A stretch of DNA of 64,000 nucleotides from Eublepharis macularius. Its lineage: Eukaryota > Chordata > Lepidosauria > Squamata > Eublepharidae. Numbering within the stretch: position 1 is the stretch's first letter; every line of letters starts with the position of its first letter. The notes below the pieces were generated by a model that saw only the letters and a list, made by a program, of their open reading frames with translations, was not told the origin of the DNA and searched no databases. The position numbers were made by a program, and so were the translations under genes. Location: NCBI RefSeq assembly GCF_028583425.1, contig NC_072790.1, positions 159,396,397 to 159,460,396 of the forward strand, written 5' to 3'. This document shows, piece by piece, positions 23,378 through 33,390 of the stretch.

Positions 23378-25277
23378 AAACCTCTGCTGCAACAACATTC
23401 AGAAGTCACACGCAAGAAAGTCACTGCGATTCTTCTGCCTTTTCCATGAAATGTCCCACCCACTGAACTCTTGTAGAGCTTTCAGAGGACAGCCTCTGGT
23501 GGAGCGGAAAGCTTTGCTTGTAGAGTACAAGGTGTGCTTCAAGTGCTGTGAGTCTACTCTCCACACAGCTGCTACCTGTACAGCCAAGATCATGTGTTCT
23601 GTGTGCAACAGTGATCAGCACCCCTCCGCTCTGCATCCGGAACCTGCTTCACAACAGCCACCCACACCTGGCTCCCCTTCGGTTGTGCCCCAGACAGAGC
23701 TGCCAGGCCCAGCTGTGCCTGTCAGTGTTCACTGTACTCAGGTTTGTGGCACCATGGACAGTCAATGTACCTGCCACCAGATTTGTCTGGCCACGGTTTT
23801 CACCACCGGTTGCCCTGATCTGGCTGCAAAGATGTATGTCATCTTGGATGGACAAAGCAGTCAGTCCTTGGCCAGCCCAGACTTCTTCAACCTCTTTGAT
23901 GTACATGGAGAAGAGATGCAGTATATCCTGAAGACGTGCGCTGGGGTACAGTGCATGGCGGGGAGGAGAGCCGTCAGGTTCCAAATCCAGTCCCTTGATG
24001 GCAGTGTTCAGTTTTCTCTGCCACCACTGTTGGAGTGCGATGCCTTACCGAATGACCGCACCCAGATTTCCACACCAGACATAGTCTTACATCACCCTCA
24101 TCTAAGACCCAGTCAACTTCCAGCAATAGACCCTGATGTACAAATCTTGCTTTCGCTGGGCATGGATATCTCCAATCTGCTGGCATGCCACGAGCTGCTC
24201 ATGGGACCCCCTGGCATACCATATGCTCAGAGATTAAAGTTAGGATGGCTTGTCATGGGGAATGTATGTGTAGATCGCTTACAGATGCCAAACCAGACAA
24301 GCATCTTCACAACAAATGTCTTGGACAATGGGAGAGCCTCACACTTGAAGCCATGTGAGGAACACTTCACTTTACATGAAAGGGACTTTGTCTTGGAAGA
24401 TTCAGTGTTCCAGACAATGAAAGATGACAACATGCTCGCTCCTTCAATGGAAGACAAGCAGTTCCTGCAGCTGATGGAACAGGAACTTCGGCAAAATGAC
24501 TCAAGGAGTTGGGTTGCTCCACTTCCTTTCCACATGCCTCGACAACACTTACCCAACAATCGGGAACAGGCCCTATGTAGGCTCTTCACCTTGCGCAGAA
24601 TTCTAGCAAGGAAGCCTGAAATGAAGGTCCATTTCGTGGAATTCATGGACAAGATGCTGCAGAACAAGCATGCAGAACTTGCACCACCGCTGAAGGCAAG
24701 TGAAGAATGCTGGTACCTGCCATTCTTTGGAGTATACCATCCTCAAAAACTTGGTCAGATCAGAGTAGTCTTTGACTCCAGCACTCAGTTCCAAGGCGTC
24801 TCACTGAACAAGGTCCTCCTTATGGGGCCTGACCTGATCAACAGTCTACTTGGTGTGCTTCTCCGCTTTAGAAAGGAAGCTGTAGCCATAATGACAGACA
24901 TCCAGCAGATGTTTTACTCCTTCCTTGTCAGAGAAGACCACTGCAACTATTTGAGATTCTTGTGGTTCAGCAATGACCAGCATTGCCAGAGAATCACCGA
25001 GTATCGCATGAGAGTTCATGTTTTTGGAAACGGACCATCCCCTGCAATAGCCAACTATGGGCTGAACCAAACTGCACACATTGGAGAATTGCAATATGGT
25101 CTGGACGCAAGACAGTTCATGGAACGGGACTTCTATGTGGACGATGGGCTTAAGTCTGTAGCCACACCAGCGGAAGCCGTGGACGTGTTGAAGAGGACAC
25201 AACTGATGCTGGCTGCAGCAAATCTCAAGCTGCACAAAATTGCTTCCAACAGTGCACAAGTGTTTAGAAGCCTTTGA
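23378..25277 (+). pseudogene. BEL/Pao zinc knuckles, protease and reverse transcriptase
   Basis: One frame of 698 codons is open from 23181 to 25277; its first part overlaps gag out of frame. It encodes two cysteine knuckles (CFKCCESTLHTAATC, CSVCNSDQHPSALH) near residues 114-155. Next comes a DUF1758-like aspartic protease region (VILDGQSSQSLASPDFF, about 216-230), where the expected D-S/T-G reads D-G-Q. Then follows the BEL reverse transcriptase: FFGVYHPQKLGQIRVVFDSS, GPDLINSLLGVLLRF and the catalytic YVDD at residues 652-655. The frame ends early by a frameshift near 25255. The RT copies the element RNA into DNA. Confidence 0.88.
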
Positions 25278-25971
25278 TCCAGAAGATCACGCTAAAGACC
25301 TGCAGGATCTAGACTTGGGCAATGACACTCCACTCCTCCAACAGAGCCTTGGACTGAGTTGGGATTTGAGGAAGGACACCTTCACCTTCCGAGTGCCAGT
25401 CCCAGAGAAGCAGTTCACGAGACGAGGCATCCTGTCAACAGTGACCAGCCTGTTCGATCCCTTGGGGTTTGCGGCACCAGTGATCATACAAGTGAAGCAT
25501 CTCTTACGCACACTCTCCTTAGATGCCAAGGATTGTGATGAACCGCTTCCTACAGAACAAAGACAGGACTGGGAAGCATGGAGGAACTCCCTTGGCACCC
25601 TACAAGGTATACACATACCCTGCACCGACTTACCAATCTCATCTACCGCTGCCTCCCACAGAGAGCTGCACATCTTTTCAGATGCATCAAGCCAGGCGAT
25701 AGCAGCCATAGCATATATACGGGTTGACGGCAGGGAGAGCCACATCCACCTCTCATGTCATCAGGACGTTTGGCTGACTTTGCCAGATGAACAATGCTGG
25801 GCTGAAAGGCTGATTCTACGCAGTGTACAACATGAGTCCTACTTGGAAGAGCTTGAGTGTGTCAAGAATGGATCAGCAATTCCGAAAGCCAGCATTTTCC
25901 TTGTGTTGACCCCTTATCTCGCTGACGAAGGACTGCTCAGAGTAGGATGCTTGAATCAGGCCTATTACTGA
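25256..25971 (+). pseudogene. BEL/Pao Peptidase_A17 region, truncated before integrase
   Basis: Open over 25240-25971. It contains RRGILSTVTSLFDPLGFAAP, WEAWRNSL and ELHIFSDASSQAIAAIAYIR, the signature of the A17/RNase H-adjacent region of BEL pol. After about 25800 the text jumps to a segment like the start of the integrase zinc domain (GLLRVG) and then stops. Most of RNase H and all of the integrase core are missing. Confidence 0.82.
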
Positions 25972-26152
25972 AGTGGTTCTGTTCGTGGCTAAGACAGACT
26001 TTGGAGAATGAAGTTCAAGCTTGCATGCCTTAGTTTGTGTTCAGTTTGTTAGTTAGTAGTGTAGCATGCCTTATATGCACAGTTATAGTTATGCCACTCG
26101 ATTAGCATTGCACATTCATAGTGGAATCCCCAGTATTCCAAGTGGGGAATAC

Positions 26153-26575
26153 TGTTCCATCAGCAAGCTGACTATATTAATCAATATGCACCAGACTAGA
26201 ATGTATGCCTATAGTTTTGAGAGAAGTGCATCTTGGGAATTGTAGTGCCTTACCCCACAGGTTCAGTTCCTGGGGCATTCAAAGCCCGCCAAAACTTGTT
26301 AAGGCCATTTCCTCTTTTGTTCATTCACACCTCAGCAGGGAGAGGAGCAAGTCATCTCTCTTTTTTCACCACATTCATTGGGTCTACAAAGCTCCATCAA
26401 GTGCCTTTATGCATGAAAGATGCACTCTCTCCTTTCATCATTTAGAAGAATTGTGAGTAGAGATTCCTTACGTGTATGTAGAAGTTAAATAAAACCATTT
26501 AAGTTTGTAACCCGTGTGTGTGCGTTGACACTTGACGACAAAGGGTTGGGATTCCCTCCTCGCGTCGGAATAACA
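26153..26575 (+). repeat. BEL/Pao 3' LTR
   Basis: It starts tgttccatcagcaagctg and ends ggaataaca, with aataaaacc near 26488. It is nearly identical to 20489-20909 and directly preceded by a purine tract. Confidence 0.85.
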
Positions 26576-26596
26576 ACTCTTCCGAAATGTATCACT

Positions 26597-27120
26597 GTAG
26601 AATTGGGCAGAATCAAACAGGAGTCCAGTGGCACTTTAAATATTAGCAAAATTTATTACAGCATAAGTAGATCTCAAGTTAGGTTTCCCTTCTTCAGATG
26701 CACTAATTTTTCATCCATTAGGCAGATATAGAAAGGCCAGTTTTAAACATTTAATCAAAACAGTAATAGAGGGGATGTGGATCATTCCCAATGCTGACAA
26801 GCAAAGTAGAATAAGTCATAAAATAAGTCTAATGTACAGTGGAACATAATATGCAGATTTAATTAGAAAAGCATAGTTGAGCTAATTAACATGTACAAGG
26901 GGTGAGATATGTACTCTGATATGAGTACATACACAGACAAATACAAGGTCTTTGTTCAGACCTGGTGGAGACTTGGTACTAAATTTTTTGATGAATGCTA
27001 ATTCAACAATTTCCCATTGGAATCTCCTTTTTAAGTTCTTTTGTAGAAGAATAGTGGTTTTCAGTTCTGCAACAGAATGCCCTGGAAGATCAAAATATTC
27101 AACCACTGGTTTTGAAAATG
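26597..27120 (-). mobile_element. Penelope-like element fragment, antisense
   Basis: On the minus strand a broken frame (26882-27106) encodes VEYFDLPGHSVAELKT and ...ELAFIKKFSTKSPPGLNKD, similar to the C-terminal end of Penelope GIY-YIG proteins. It is followed by a tail with catctgaagaagggaaacct and gccactggactcctgttt. Confidence 0.6.
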
Positions 27121-28022
27121 GCTACTCCAGAAATGAAATCAGAAGAGCAATTAAACCAAGGATAAATCACACAACCAAGGAAAAACAGTCTCCCACAGGA
27201 AAAGTGTTTTTGCCATATATCAAAGGAATCACTGATCAGATGGGAAAGCTTATGAAAAAGCACAACCTTCAAGCAGTATTCAGACCCACCCGAAAAATAC
27301 AACAGATGCTACGATCAGCAAAAGACAGTAGAGACCCCCTCACCTCTGCAGTAGTATACCGCATACCCTGCAGCTGTGGACAAGTTTACACACAGCACAC
27401 AGCTGGACCACACAGCATAGCATCCAGACAAGAATAGAAGAACATGAAAGACACTGCAGACTTGGCCATCTGGAAAAATCAGCAGTGGCTGAACATAGCC
27501 TAACTCAAACAGGACACAGTATCCTATTCCAGGACACTAAAATACTGGACAACACTTCCAACTACTTCGTCAGATTGCACAGGGAAGCCATCGAAATTCA
27601 TAAGCATAAGCACAATTTCAACAGGAAAGAAGAGACCTTAAGAATGAATAGAGCATGGTTTTCAGTCCTGAAAAACACCAGGCTGACAAAATACTCTATA
27701 CCTGACAATAGCCCTGCAGAGAAGATTAGCATATCAAGCACCAATCCATATGCAAAAGAACCTCCTCAGGATGCAGTGAAGCTTCCCTCCATTAGCATTC
27801 CACACCCTGGGAAACTCTTACAGGATGACTCAGCCCAACCCTACCTTCCTGAGTAGATATAAATTACCTGCCAACTTCTTTTCCACACTGTGACACTGAG
27901 AGATCTCTGTCTTTTGGCACAACACCTCTGAAGATGCCAGTCACAGCTGCTGGCGAAACGTCAGGAACTACAATGCCAAGACCATGGCTATACAGCCCGG
28001 AAAATCCACAACAACCATCACA
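27121..28022 (+). mobile_element. Penelope-like element fragment (RT end, GIY-YIG), sense
   Basis: Frames 26952-27437 and 27485-27856 encode FLPYIKGITDQMGKLMKKHN, VVYRIPCSCGQVYTQHT and AVAEHSLTQTGHSILFQDTK-type text, then EAIEIHKHKHNFNRKEE. These are the end of a Penelope reverse transcriptase and its GIY-YIG endonuclease; the GIY/YIG positions read VYR and VYT here. At least one frameshift and the 5' truncation make it defective. It abuts the antisense Penelope fragment head to head. Confidence 0.8.
27914..27979 (+). ncRNA. Minimal hammerhead ribozyme motif, Penelope copy 2
   Basis: Stem I halves ttggca (27914-27919) and tgccaa (27974-27979) pair, as do cct and agg nearer the core. CTGAAGA is at 27928-27934, stem II gccag/ctggc at 27936-27940 and 27950-27954, GAAA at 27955-27958, and GTC at 27960-27962 marks the predicted cleavage site. 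Stem III has only two pairs. Confidence 0.68.
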
Positions 28023-28394
28023 CTACACAATTAATCACCATTACCATTAAAAACATAAAATAGTACATATCATTTTCCAGTCTCCCACTCTGGTAGTACT
28101 TCCAGATCTTTCTGAATGACTTCTATGTGACACTGCCGTTTCAAGAGCCCGCACGGAGAGGGCGGCCACCGTCATCCTTTGGTGGTGGCTGCCCATAGAG
28201 GTGGGTGGGCAGGTGGGGGGGTGCCACCAGTTGGTGGCGAGCCTGCACGGAGAGGGTGGCCACCAACAAAACCTGTTGTCCTTTGGTGGTGACCGCATGT
28301 AGGGACGTGCAGGTGGGCACATGAGGGGTGGCACCCAACCTCCCCACCCCCTAGAAGGGAGGCAGCCAGCTGACTGCCTCCCTGACATTGCCCA
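28023..28394. repeat. Imperfect two-unit repeat in G-rich sequence
   Basis: cgcacggagagggcggccacc (near 28150) and tgcacggagagggtggccacc (near 28240), each followed by a 'tcctttggtggtg' segment, form two units of roughly 90 bp. No gene is seen. Confidence 0.5.
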
Positions 28395-28565
28395 CATTTG
28401 GGGGTCCCATAGTCAATTGGCATGGATGGCTCCAATTGTATTGAATGGGACTTTCCTGGGGGCACCAGCTTTGGGGGTCTATAACTCAGAGATCTGTAGT
28501 GGAATCTTGTCCAAACTTGGGAGGGTAAAGCAACAAACAACAAAGCACCCTTGGTAAGAAGTACA

Positions 28566-28609
28566 AGCAGGTAAGTGAAGAACACAAGTTTGTTCTTCAC
28601 TTACCTGCT
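28566..28609. repeat. Perfect 19-bp inverted repeat
   Basis: agcaggtaagtgaagaaca at 28566-28584 is reverse-complementary to 28591-28609 across a short spacer. Confidence 0.85.
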
Positions 28610-29168
28610 CAAACTTGGAGGTTGGCTGGAGGAAAGCCTGCTGAGAACTCCCTGCAAGTATGGGCTCTCTGAGCATGAAGGGGGCTCTCTGAGCGTGAAA
28701 ACTAAAACATTGCTTACAGTGGAGGAATGGTTGACAAAAGTTTTGGAGTTTGCATCAATGGCAAAACTTACTGCATTGATTAGAGAAAGGACATTAGTTA
28801 ACTTCTTGACTGAATGGAAACCGTTAATAGACTTTTTGCATGAAATGAATAACAAGGATTTGATGACATCTGCATTTATGGATTAAGAAACATGAAAAAT
28901 AGAAAAAAGAGGTGTTTTGTGACTAACCTAGAGTAAATGTAACTCTAGAAATGATGTATGCTTGTTGCAGAGAAAATCAGAACTCAACTTGTAGTATAAT
29001 TAAAAGGGAAAGGGGAAAAAGGTTTCCCCTTTTCCTTTTAATTATATAGATATATGTATTGTTAGTGTGTCATGTTTAGAATTGTGTGTTTTTTCTTATT
29101 CTCTCTGTTTATTGTTTATTATGTTATGGTGTATAGTTTATAGTTTAAATAAAGACATTTTTTTAAAA
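28610..29168 (+). mobile_element. 5'-truncated L1, ORF2 C-terminus and 3'UTR
   Basis: An open segment (to stop at 28886) encodes LTVEEWLTKVLEFASMAKL and FLTEWKPLIDFL, typical of the L1 ORF2 end. It is followed by a 3'UTR with a roughly 22-bp palindrome (28995-29045) and aataaagaca before an A-rich tail. No TSD was identified. Confidence 0.7.
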
Positions 29169-29246
29169 AAGTTCGTGTTCCGTGTTCCATGAAAATGAAC
29201 AAACCATGAACCTCGTGGTTCAGGGTTTTTTTGGTTCATGCCCATG

Positions 29247-30377
29247 TCTAATCTGTAATACTGTATTATATGTGAGTCGCTGCAGAGAGCCCCTGCTGAC
29301 ACAACAAGACCTGTTGCGGCAGGAGGCATGGTGGATTTTTAAACTGCAGTCTATGGAACCAAAAGGCTTGAACAATGTGTTTGATTTAACTTCATATCTG
29401 TAGGAGATACTCTAGGAGCACTAGCACTTTAAATGTTACTAAGATCTTGATTTACTCTTTATTGATTGTAATACTTAACAGGTGTGTGATTGATGGTTGT
29501 GTATACTGCCACTTTGTATTTTGAAGGCTGAAAGATGTTTTGATCATTTGCTTGTAAGTATGGAGAATGTCTCTAATGGCAAATATTTGTATATGATTAT
29601 GTAGAGATATTTATAAGATTGTTGTGTGATTTTGTTTTACAGTATTTATTGAGATATTGCATCCCTGAAAATTGTTGGTTGTGAGTATATGATGGTATGG
29701 TTGTAATGTCTGCACTTTTAAAAGGGTACTATTTATAAGCTTATCTATATATTGTAAAAAAACTGTTTTTATATTTTTACAGTGGTAACTGCTTTGATAA
29801 AGGGGTATCCGGAACGGGAACTTCTGGCTGGCGAACCCGTCAGCAGTTACTTTCATTGTGAGAATTCATATGTATTTGCTTATGTTATGAACTACTGAAT
29901 GGTCAGTGGGCAGTACACCCTAGTGGTTGGAAAATAAACACAGTTTCAAATAAGCAGTTACTTTCATTGTGAGATATATATGGAATCATAGTCCAGTTGC
30001 ATATGTACTTGCTTGTTATAAACTATTGAGTGGTTAGTGGGCAGTATACCATAGTGGTTAGAAGATAAACACACAGTTTCAAATACTTATGAAATATAAG
30101 TTGTGGTACAGTACTGGTGACTAAACAAGTGATTAATTCTTTGACTTGTGAAAGTATTATTGTTTACACAGCCAGTAGGCTGCTTAGTTAGTCGGGCACG
30201 GTTGATACATTGTTTGGCTCATGTCTAATCTGGAGCTGGATTATCTTAGTCCATGCCAGGACTTTAAAAGGTGGGGGGACTGTTACTATGACTTCACATA
30301 GATACTCTGAATTCTTCCATTCAGATAAACAACATTAGCTGGAGAGGAACAGGCTTGCTGTTGAATCCTTTAAATTT
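29247..30377. repeat. AT-rich DNA with a diverged tandem duplication
   Basis: Units starting gcagttactttcattgtgag at 29843 and 29954 (about 111 and 137 bp) share ggtcagtgggcagta-type and ataaacacagtttcaaata segments. The rest of this stretch is unrecognised. Confidence 0.6.
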
Positions 30378-30394
30378 GTTTGTCTATCCTTATT

Positions 30395-31912
30395 TTTTTT
30401 TAAGTTTTTTATTTTTTAATTACTAACAATACAAAGGAAAGAAGGGGGGCAAAGGGAAGGGAAGAAAAAAAACCTCATAACAGCACAAACACTACATCTA
30501 CGAATAATGCTTTCCCTTCATACTGCCATTGTTTAAAATTAAAACTTTGTGAAATACTGTTGGATTGGTAGACCTTGCAAAATACAGATTATAATCAAGA
30601 TTAGGTCTTCCTCCCCCCCCCCCCCCGTGCCTCGGACGCAGTTCTCTCTGAACAGCTGCAGTCGCCGCGCTCGTTCCTTCCTCCCCTCCCCCTTCAGACT
30701 TGGAACCCTTCTCTTCTTGCTGCAAATCCTGCTGGAACTCTGGATGCTGACCCTCAAAGTCCCTTAGTTGATCTTCTGATATTATCTTGTAAGCTTGATC
30801 TTTGTAATTAAACCAAATACCTTCCGGAAATAACCATTTGAACTTTATTTCACGTTTCCTCAAAAGAGCCACAAACCCTTTGTATTTAAATCTTCTTTTT
30901 CGAGCTAAAAATGGAACGTCCTTCAGTATCTTAACCTTATTACCCAAAAAGTCCTGATCCACATTGTATGTATTATATAGGATAGTGTCCCGAATCCTCT
31001 TAGATGAGAAGTCAATGATGATCTCGCGAGGCAGCTGACGCTTCGTTGCATATTTTGAAGAAGCCCGACGGACTTCCAAAATGGCGCTTTTTAACTCTTC
31101 TTTAGTTGCCCTCGCGGGTGTCGCCAAAAGTTCCGAGACCAGATCCCGCAAATTCTCATTTTCCTCCTCTTTCATGTTCTGGAGACGCAAAATTATCTGT
31201 GCTCGTTCCACTTGTAGCCCGATCAGCCGGTTCTCCACCAGCTTTAATTCTTTGTTTGTTGCCCTCACGAGTAATGCATTTTCCCGAGCAGACTTCTCTA
31301 CCCCCCCCCCCGCTGTTTCCTTAATGGTTTTCACTTTGCTTTCAATTAAGACGACCCTTTGATCTGTTTTATTTAGCTTGTCAACAAAGGGCTTTATGGC
31401 TTCAGTCACCGACCGCTTCACCAAGTCCTCGAGAGATTCCCCTTTACCCTGCAGGGCAGCCGAAATTGACTTGCCCAAAGCGGGACTCTGCTTTTTCGTC
31501 GCCATTTTAGGGGGGGGAAACCGCCGACCAAATTCTGAAACTCAGTGAGGGGGAAGAAACCCGGGCCTTCTTAGCTTCAGATCCCACCAATCCTTCACGT
31601 ACGCTTGTAATACAGAAGGAATTCGCTTACTTACAGGCTTTCGCCTAGTTCTGCTCTTTGCCGTTCTCCATGGCCCGGCTGCACGCGATATGTTGCGCAA
31701 GTCTGCCGGCCTCCGTTGGGGCAAACGGGCAGTTTACCCCCTGCATCGCATTCAGGGGGTTCTTCCCGCGGCGCCCCGGACCCTCACTCCCTCACTGGGA
31801 GTCCTGGGGGTTAACCCTCGCAGGTCAACCGCCTGGTCAGGCTGCTCAGACGTTTCCTCCCGGATCTGCGGAGAGGAGCGTCTGACATGGCCGGGAAAAC
31901 GAAAACGAATCC
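30395..31912 (-). mobile_element. ORF1-only L1 (HAL1-like) insertion
   Basis: It is flanked by a perfect 17-bp duplication gtttgtctatccttatt (30378-30394 and 31913-31929). On the minus strand it has a GC-rich 5' region (31506-31912), an intact ORF1, about 100 bp of 3' sequence and an A-rich tail, with no ORF2 at all. The structure shows a complete reverse-transcribed insertion of an internally deleted L1 RNA rather than a broken full-length copy. Confidence 0.85.
30498..31505 (-). CDS. L1-type ORF1p, intact 335 aa
   Basis: The frame starts MATKKQSPALGK at 31503-31505 and stops at 30498. L1 ORF1p is an RNA-binding trimer that coats LINE RNA for retrotransposition. Residues about 25-104 are a predicted coiled coil with regular hydrophobic spacing. 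About 104-172 looks like the RRM (RAQIILRLQNMKEEENENLR to PREIIIDFSSKRIRDTIL). About 185-250 resembles the C-terminal domain (KVKILKDVPFLARKRRF, PEGIWFNYKDQAYKI). The tail is acidic, then Gly/Arg-rich. There is no stop or frameshift. The family call rests on domain order and motif style; a Tx1-like L1 relative is an alternative. Confidence 0.8.
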   Translation of the reverse strand: MATKKQSPALGKSISAALQGKGESLEDLVKRSVTEAIKPFVDKLNKTDQRVVLIESKVKTIKETAGGGVEKSARENALLVRATNKELKLVENRLIGLQVERAQIILRLQNMKEEENENLRDLVSELLATPARATKEELKSAILEVRRASSKYATKRQLPREIIIDFSSKRIRDTILYNTYNVDQDFLGNKVKILKDVPFLARKRRFKYKGFVALLRKREIKFKWLFPEGIWFNYKDQAYKIISEDQLRDFEGQHPEFQQDLQQEEKGSKSEGGGEEGTSAATAAVQRELRPRHGGGGGGRPNLDYNLYFARSTNPTVFHKVLILNNGSMKGKHYS

Positions 31913-31929
31913 GTTTGTCTATCCTTATT

Positions 31930-32684
31930 GATGATTTCCTCTACAGGAGAAAGTAAAAATTCAGTAGTCTGCTGTCTTGACCATCATTCACAGGTTTCCT
32001 ACAATTCTTTTTCACATCGTTGTTGCTTTATGGTTTCAAAAGACTCAGAGTCTTCCCTACCTCTCCTCTCAGGGGAGATCGCCTGTCCTCCCAATAATTG
32101 AACTATTCAGTTCAGTATACCCCCTGAGACTAAAAAGGGGGTATTACTTTCAAGAGCTCCTTACTTGTTAAGGAGGACAGATAGAAAATCCTATTTTGGG
32201 TCCGTGTCATCTAATTTTGTATATTTCAGTCTTCATAATTGTGCTTAGCTGTCTTATTCACACATTTCTCTACCCTTCCTGCAGAAAGTCTCGGTGCAGA
32301 CTGCTAGTGGCAGAATTTCAACACCTTGGATGTTTATACAATGCAGGTCAACTATGGTTTTTTTCTTCTAGTTTGTTGATGGTTGGTTACAGACCCTTTC
32401 CAGAGCAACCCCCTCTCTTTTCGTCCTACTAGTTGAAAAAGAGTTTCTTTTGTCTTTTAAGTCTTAGTTGATCTACATTTTATTAAAATTGTTCAGTGTT
32501 TTCATTTTCACAATTTCACTTCCGTGTTCTTATATACCTTTATGTGTCACCTTGGCAGAATATGGTCTTCAGTTTAAGTTTCACACTTTATGAGATACCA
32601 TTTTTTTCTTCTTTCCTAGACAGCATATTTGCACCATTCTCATGCTTTTGGGGTTCTGTTCTTCCCAGGGCACTCTCAAGATAC
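31930..32684. other. Intergenic, nothing recognised
   Basis: No supported gene or element. Confidence 0.5.
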
Positions 32685-32692
32685 TGTGACTC

Positions 32693-33382
32693 TAGGGTTG
32701 CCAGGCCCCCTGAACCTCCCGGAGGGAATAGGGGCCTGGCACTTAACTTGGGGGAGAGGGGTGTGTGCACGCATGCAAAGCATGCGTGCGCCCCCCCCCC
32801 ACAAGTGCGATGACGTCACTTCGGGAGTGATGTCATCGTGCAGCCCCTGGGAGCGCGCCCAGGCTCCTCAGGGGCTCAAAAGGGGCCTGATTGGCACCAA
32901 AACGGGCCCATTTTCAGGCGCTGCAGAGCACAGGAGCACTCCTGCGCTCTCCACAGCGCCCCAAAACAGGCCAGTTTTGCTGCGGATTGGGTCCCTTTTG
33001 AGCCCCTGCAGAGCGCAGGAGTGATCCTGCGCTCTGCAGCACCCCAAAATGGGCCTGTTTTGCTGCAGATCAGGCCCCTTTTGAGGCACTGTGGAGCACA
33101 GGAGCACCCCCAATCCGCAGCAAAATGGGCCCGAAACAAGCCCGATTTCAGCCGAGACGGGTCTGTTTTGAGGCACTGCAGAGCACAGGAGCACTCCCGT
33201 GCTCTGCAGCAGCCCCGATCCAGACCAAAAAGGGGCCCGATCCCGGTGGCTGCTGCGCATGGGAGCATGCAGCGCTGCGGGGGAGCACACATGGAAGGTG
33301 TGCACCCCCTGCTTTTTAGGTAAGTGGGGTGAGGTGTGGGGGGCAGGGGATCCCCACCCCCACCAGGGGTCTGGCATCCCTA
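32693..33382. mobile_element. 690-bp hAT-type element with internal minisatellite
   Basis: A perfect 8-bp duplication tgtgactc flanks it (32685-32692 and 33383-33390). The TIRs are tagggttgccaggcccc and ggggtctggcatcccta. A CRE dyad (cgatgacgtcact/agtgatgtcatcg) spans 32808-32838 and includes TGACGTCA. From about 32910 to 33240 an 80-90-bp unit (gagcacaggagcactcc...ttttgaggc) repeats four to five times imperfectly, creating false frames on both strands. Confidence 0.85.
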
Positions 33383-33390
33383 TGTGACTC

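Larger units (their letters stand above)
20489..26575 (+). mobile_element. BEL/Pao LTR retrotransposon, defective
   Basis: The element has 5' LTR 20489-20909, gag, pol and 3' LTR 26153-26575. Coding regions carry BEL/Pao hallmarks: long coiled gag, zinc knuckles, DUF1758-type protease, RT with YVDD, and an A17 region. It lacks most of the integrase and has several frameshifts, so it is non-autonomous. A Penelope fragment interrupts the leader at about 20910-21243. A purine tract (aagtggggaa) lies immediately before the 3' LTR and could serve as polypurine tract. The LTRs look almost identical, suggesting a fairly recent insertion. No clear target duplication was found. Confidence 0.88.
28395..29246. 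mobile_element. hAT-type element remnant containing an L1
   Basis: The right end ggttcatgcccatgtcta (to 29246) matches the terminus of the 12685-14732 element. The left portion (28395-28565) is repeat-like, but no left terminus was found. An L1 3' fragment lies between. Confidence 0.4.

Noticed and set aside
29790..29840. Possible fourth hammerhead-like motif (tgataaagg...ggaacggg)
   Set aside because: Core bases are substituted and stem II pairing is poor, so it cannot be distinguished from chance.
32838..33377. Overlapping frames of 138-169 aa on both strands
   Set aside because: They arise from the GC-rich tandem repeat inside the hAT-type element.
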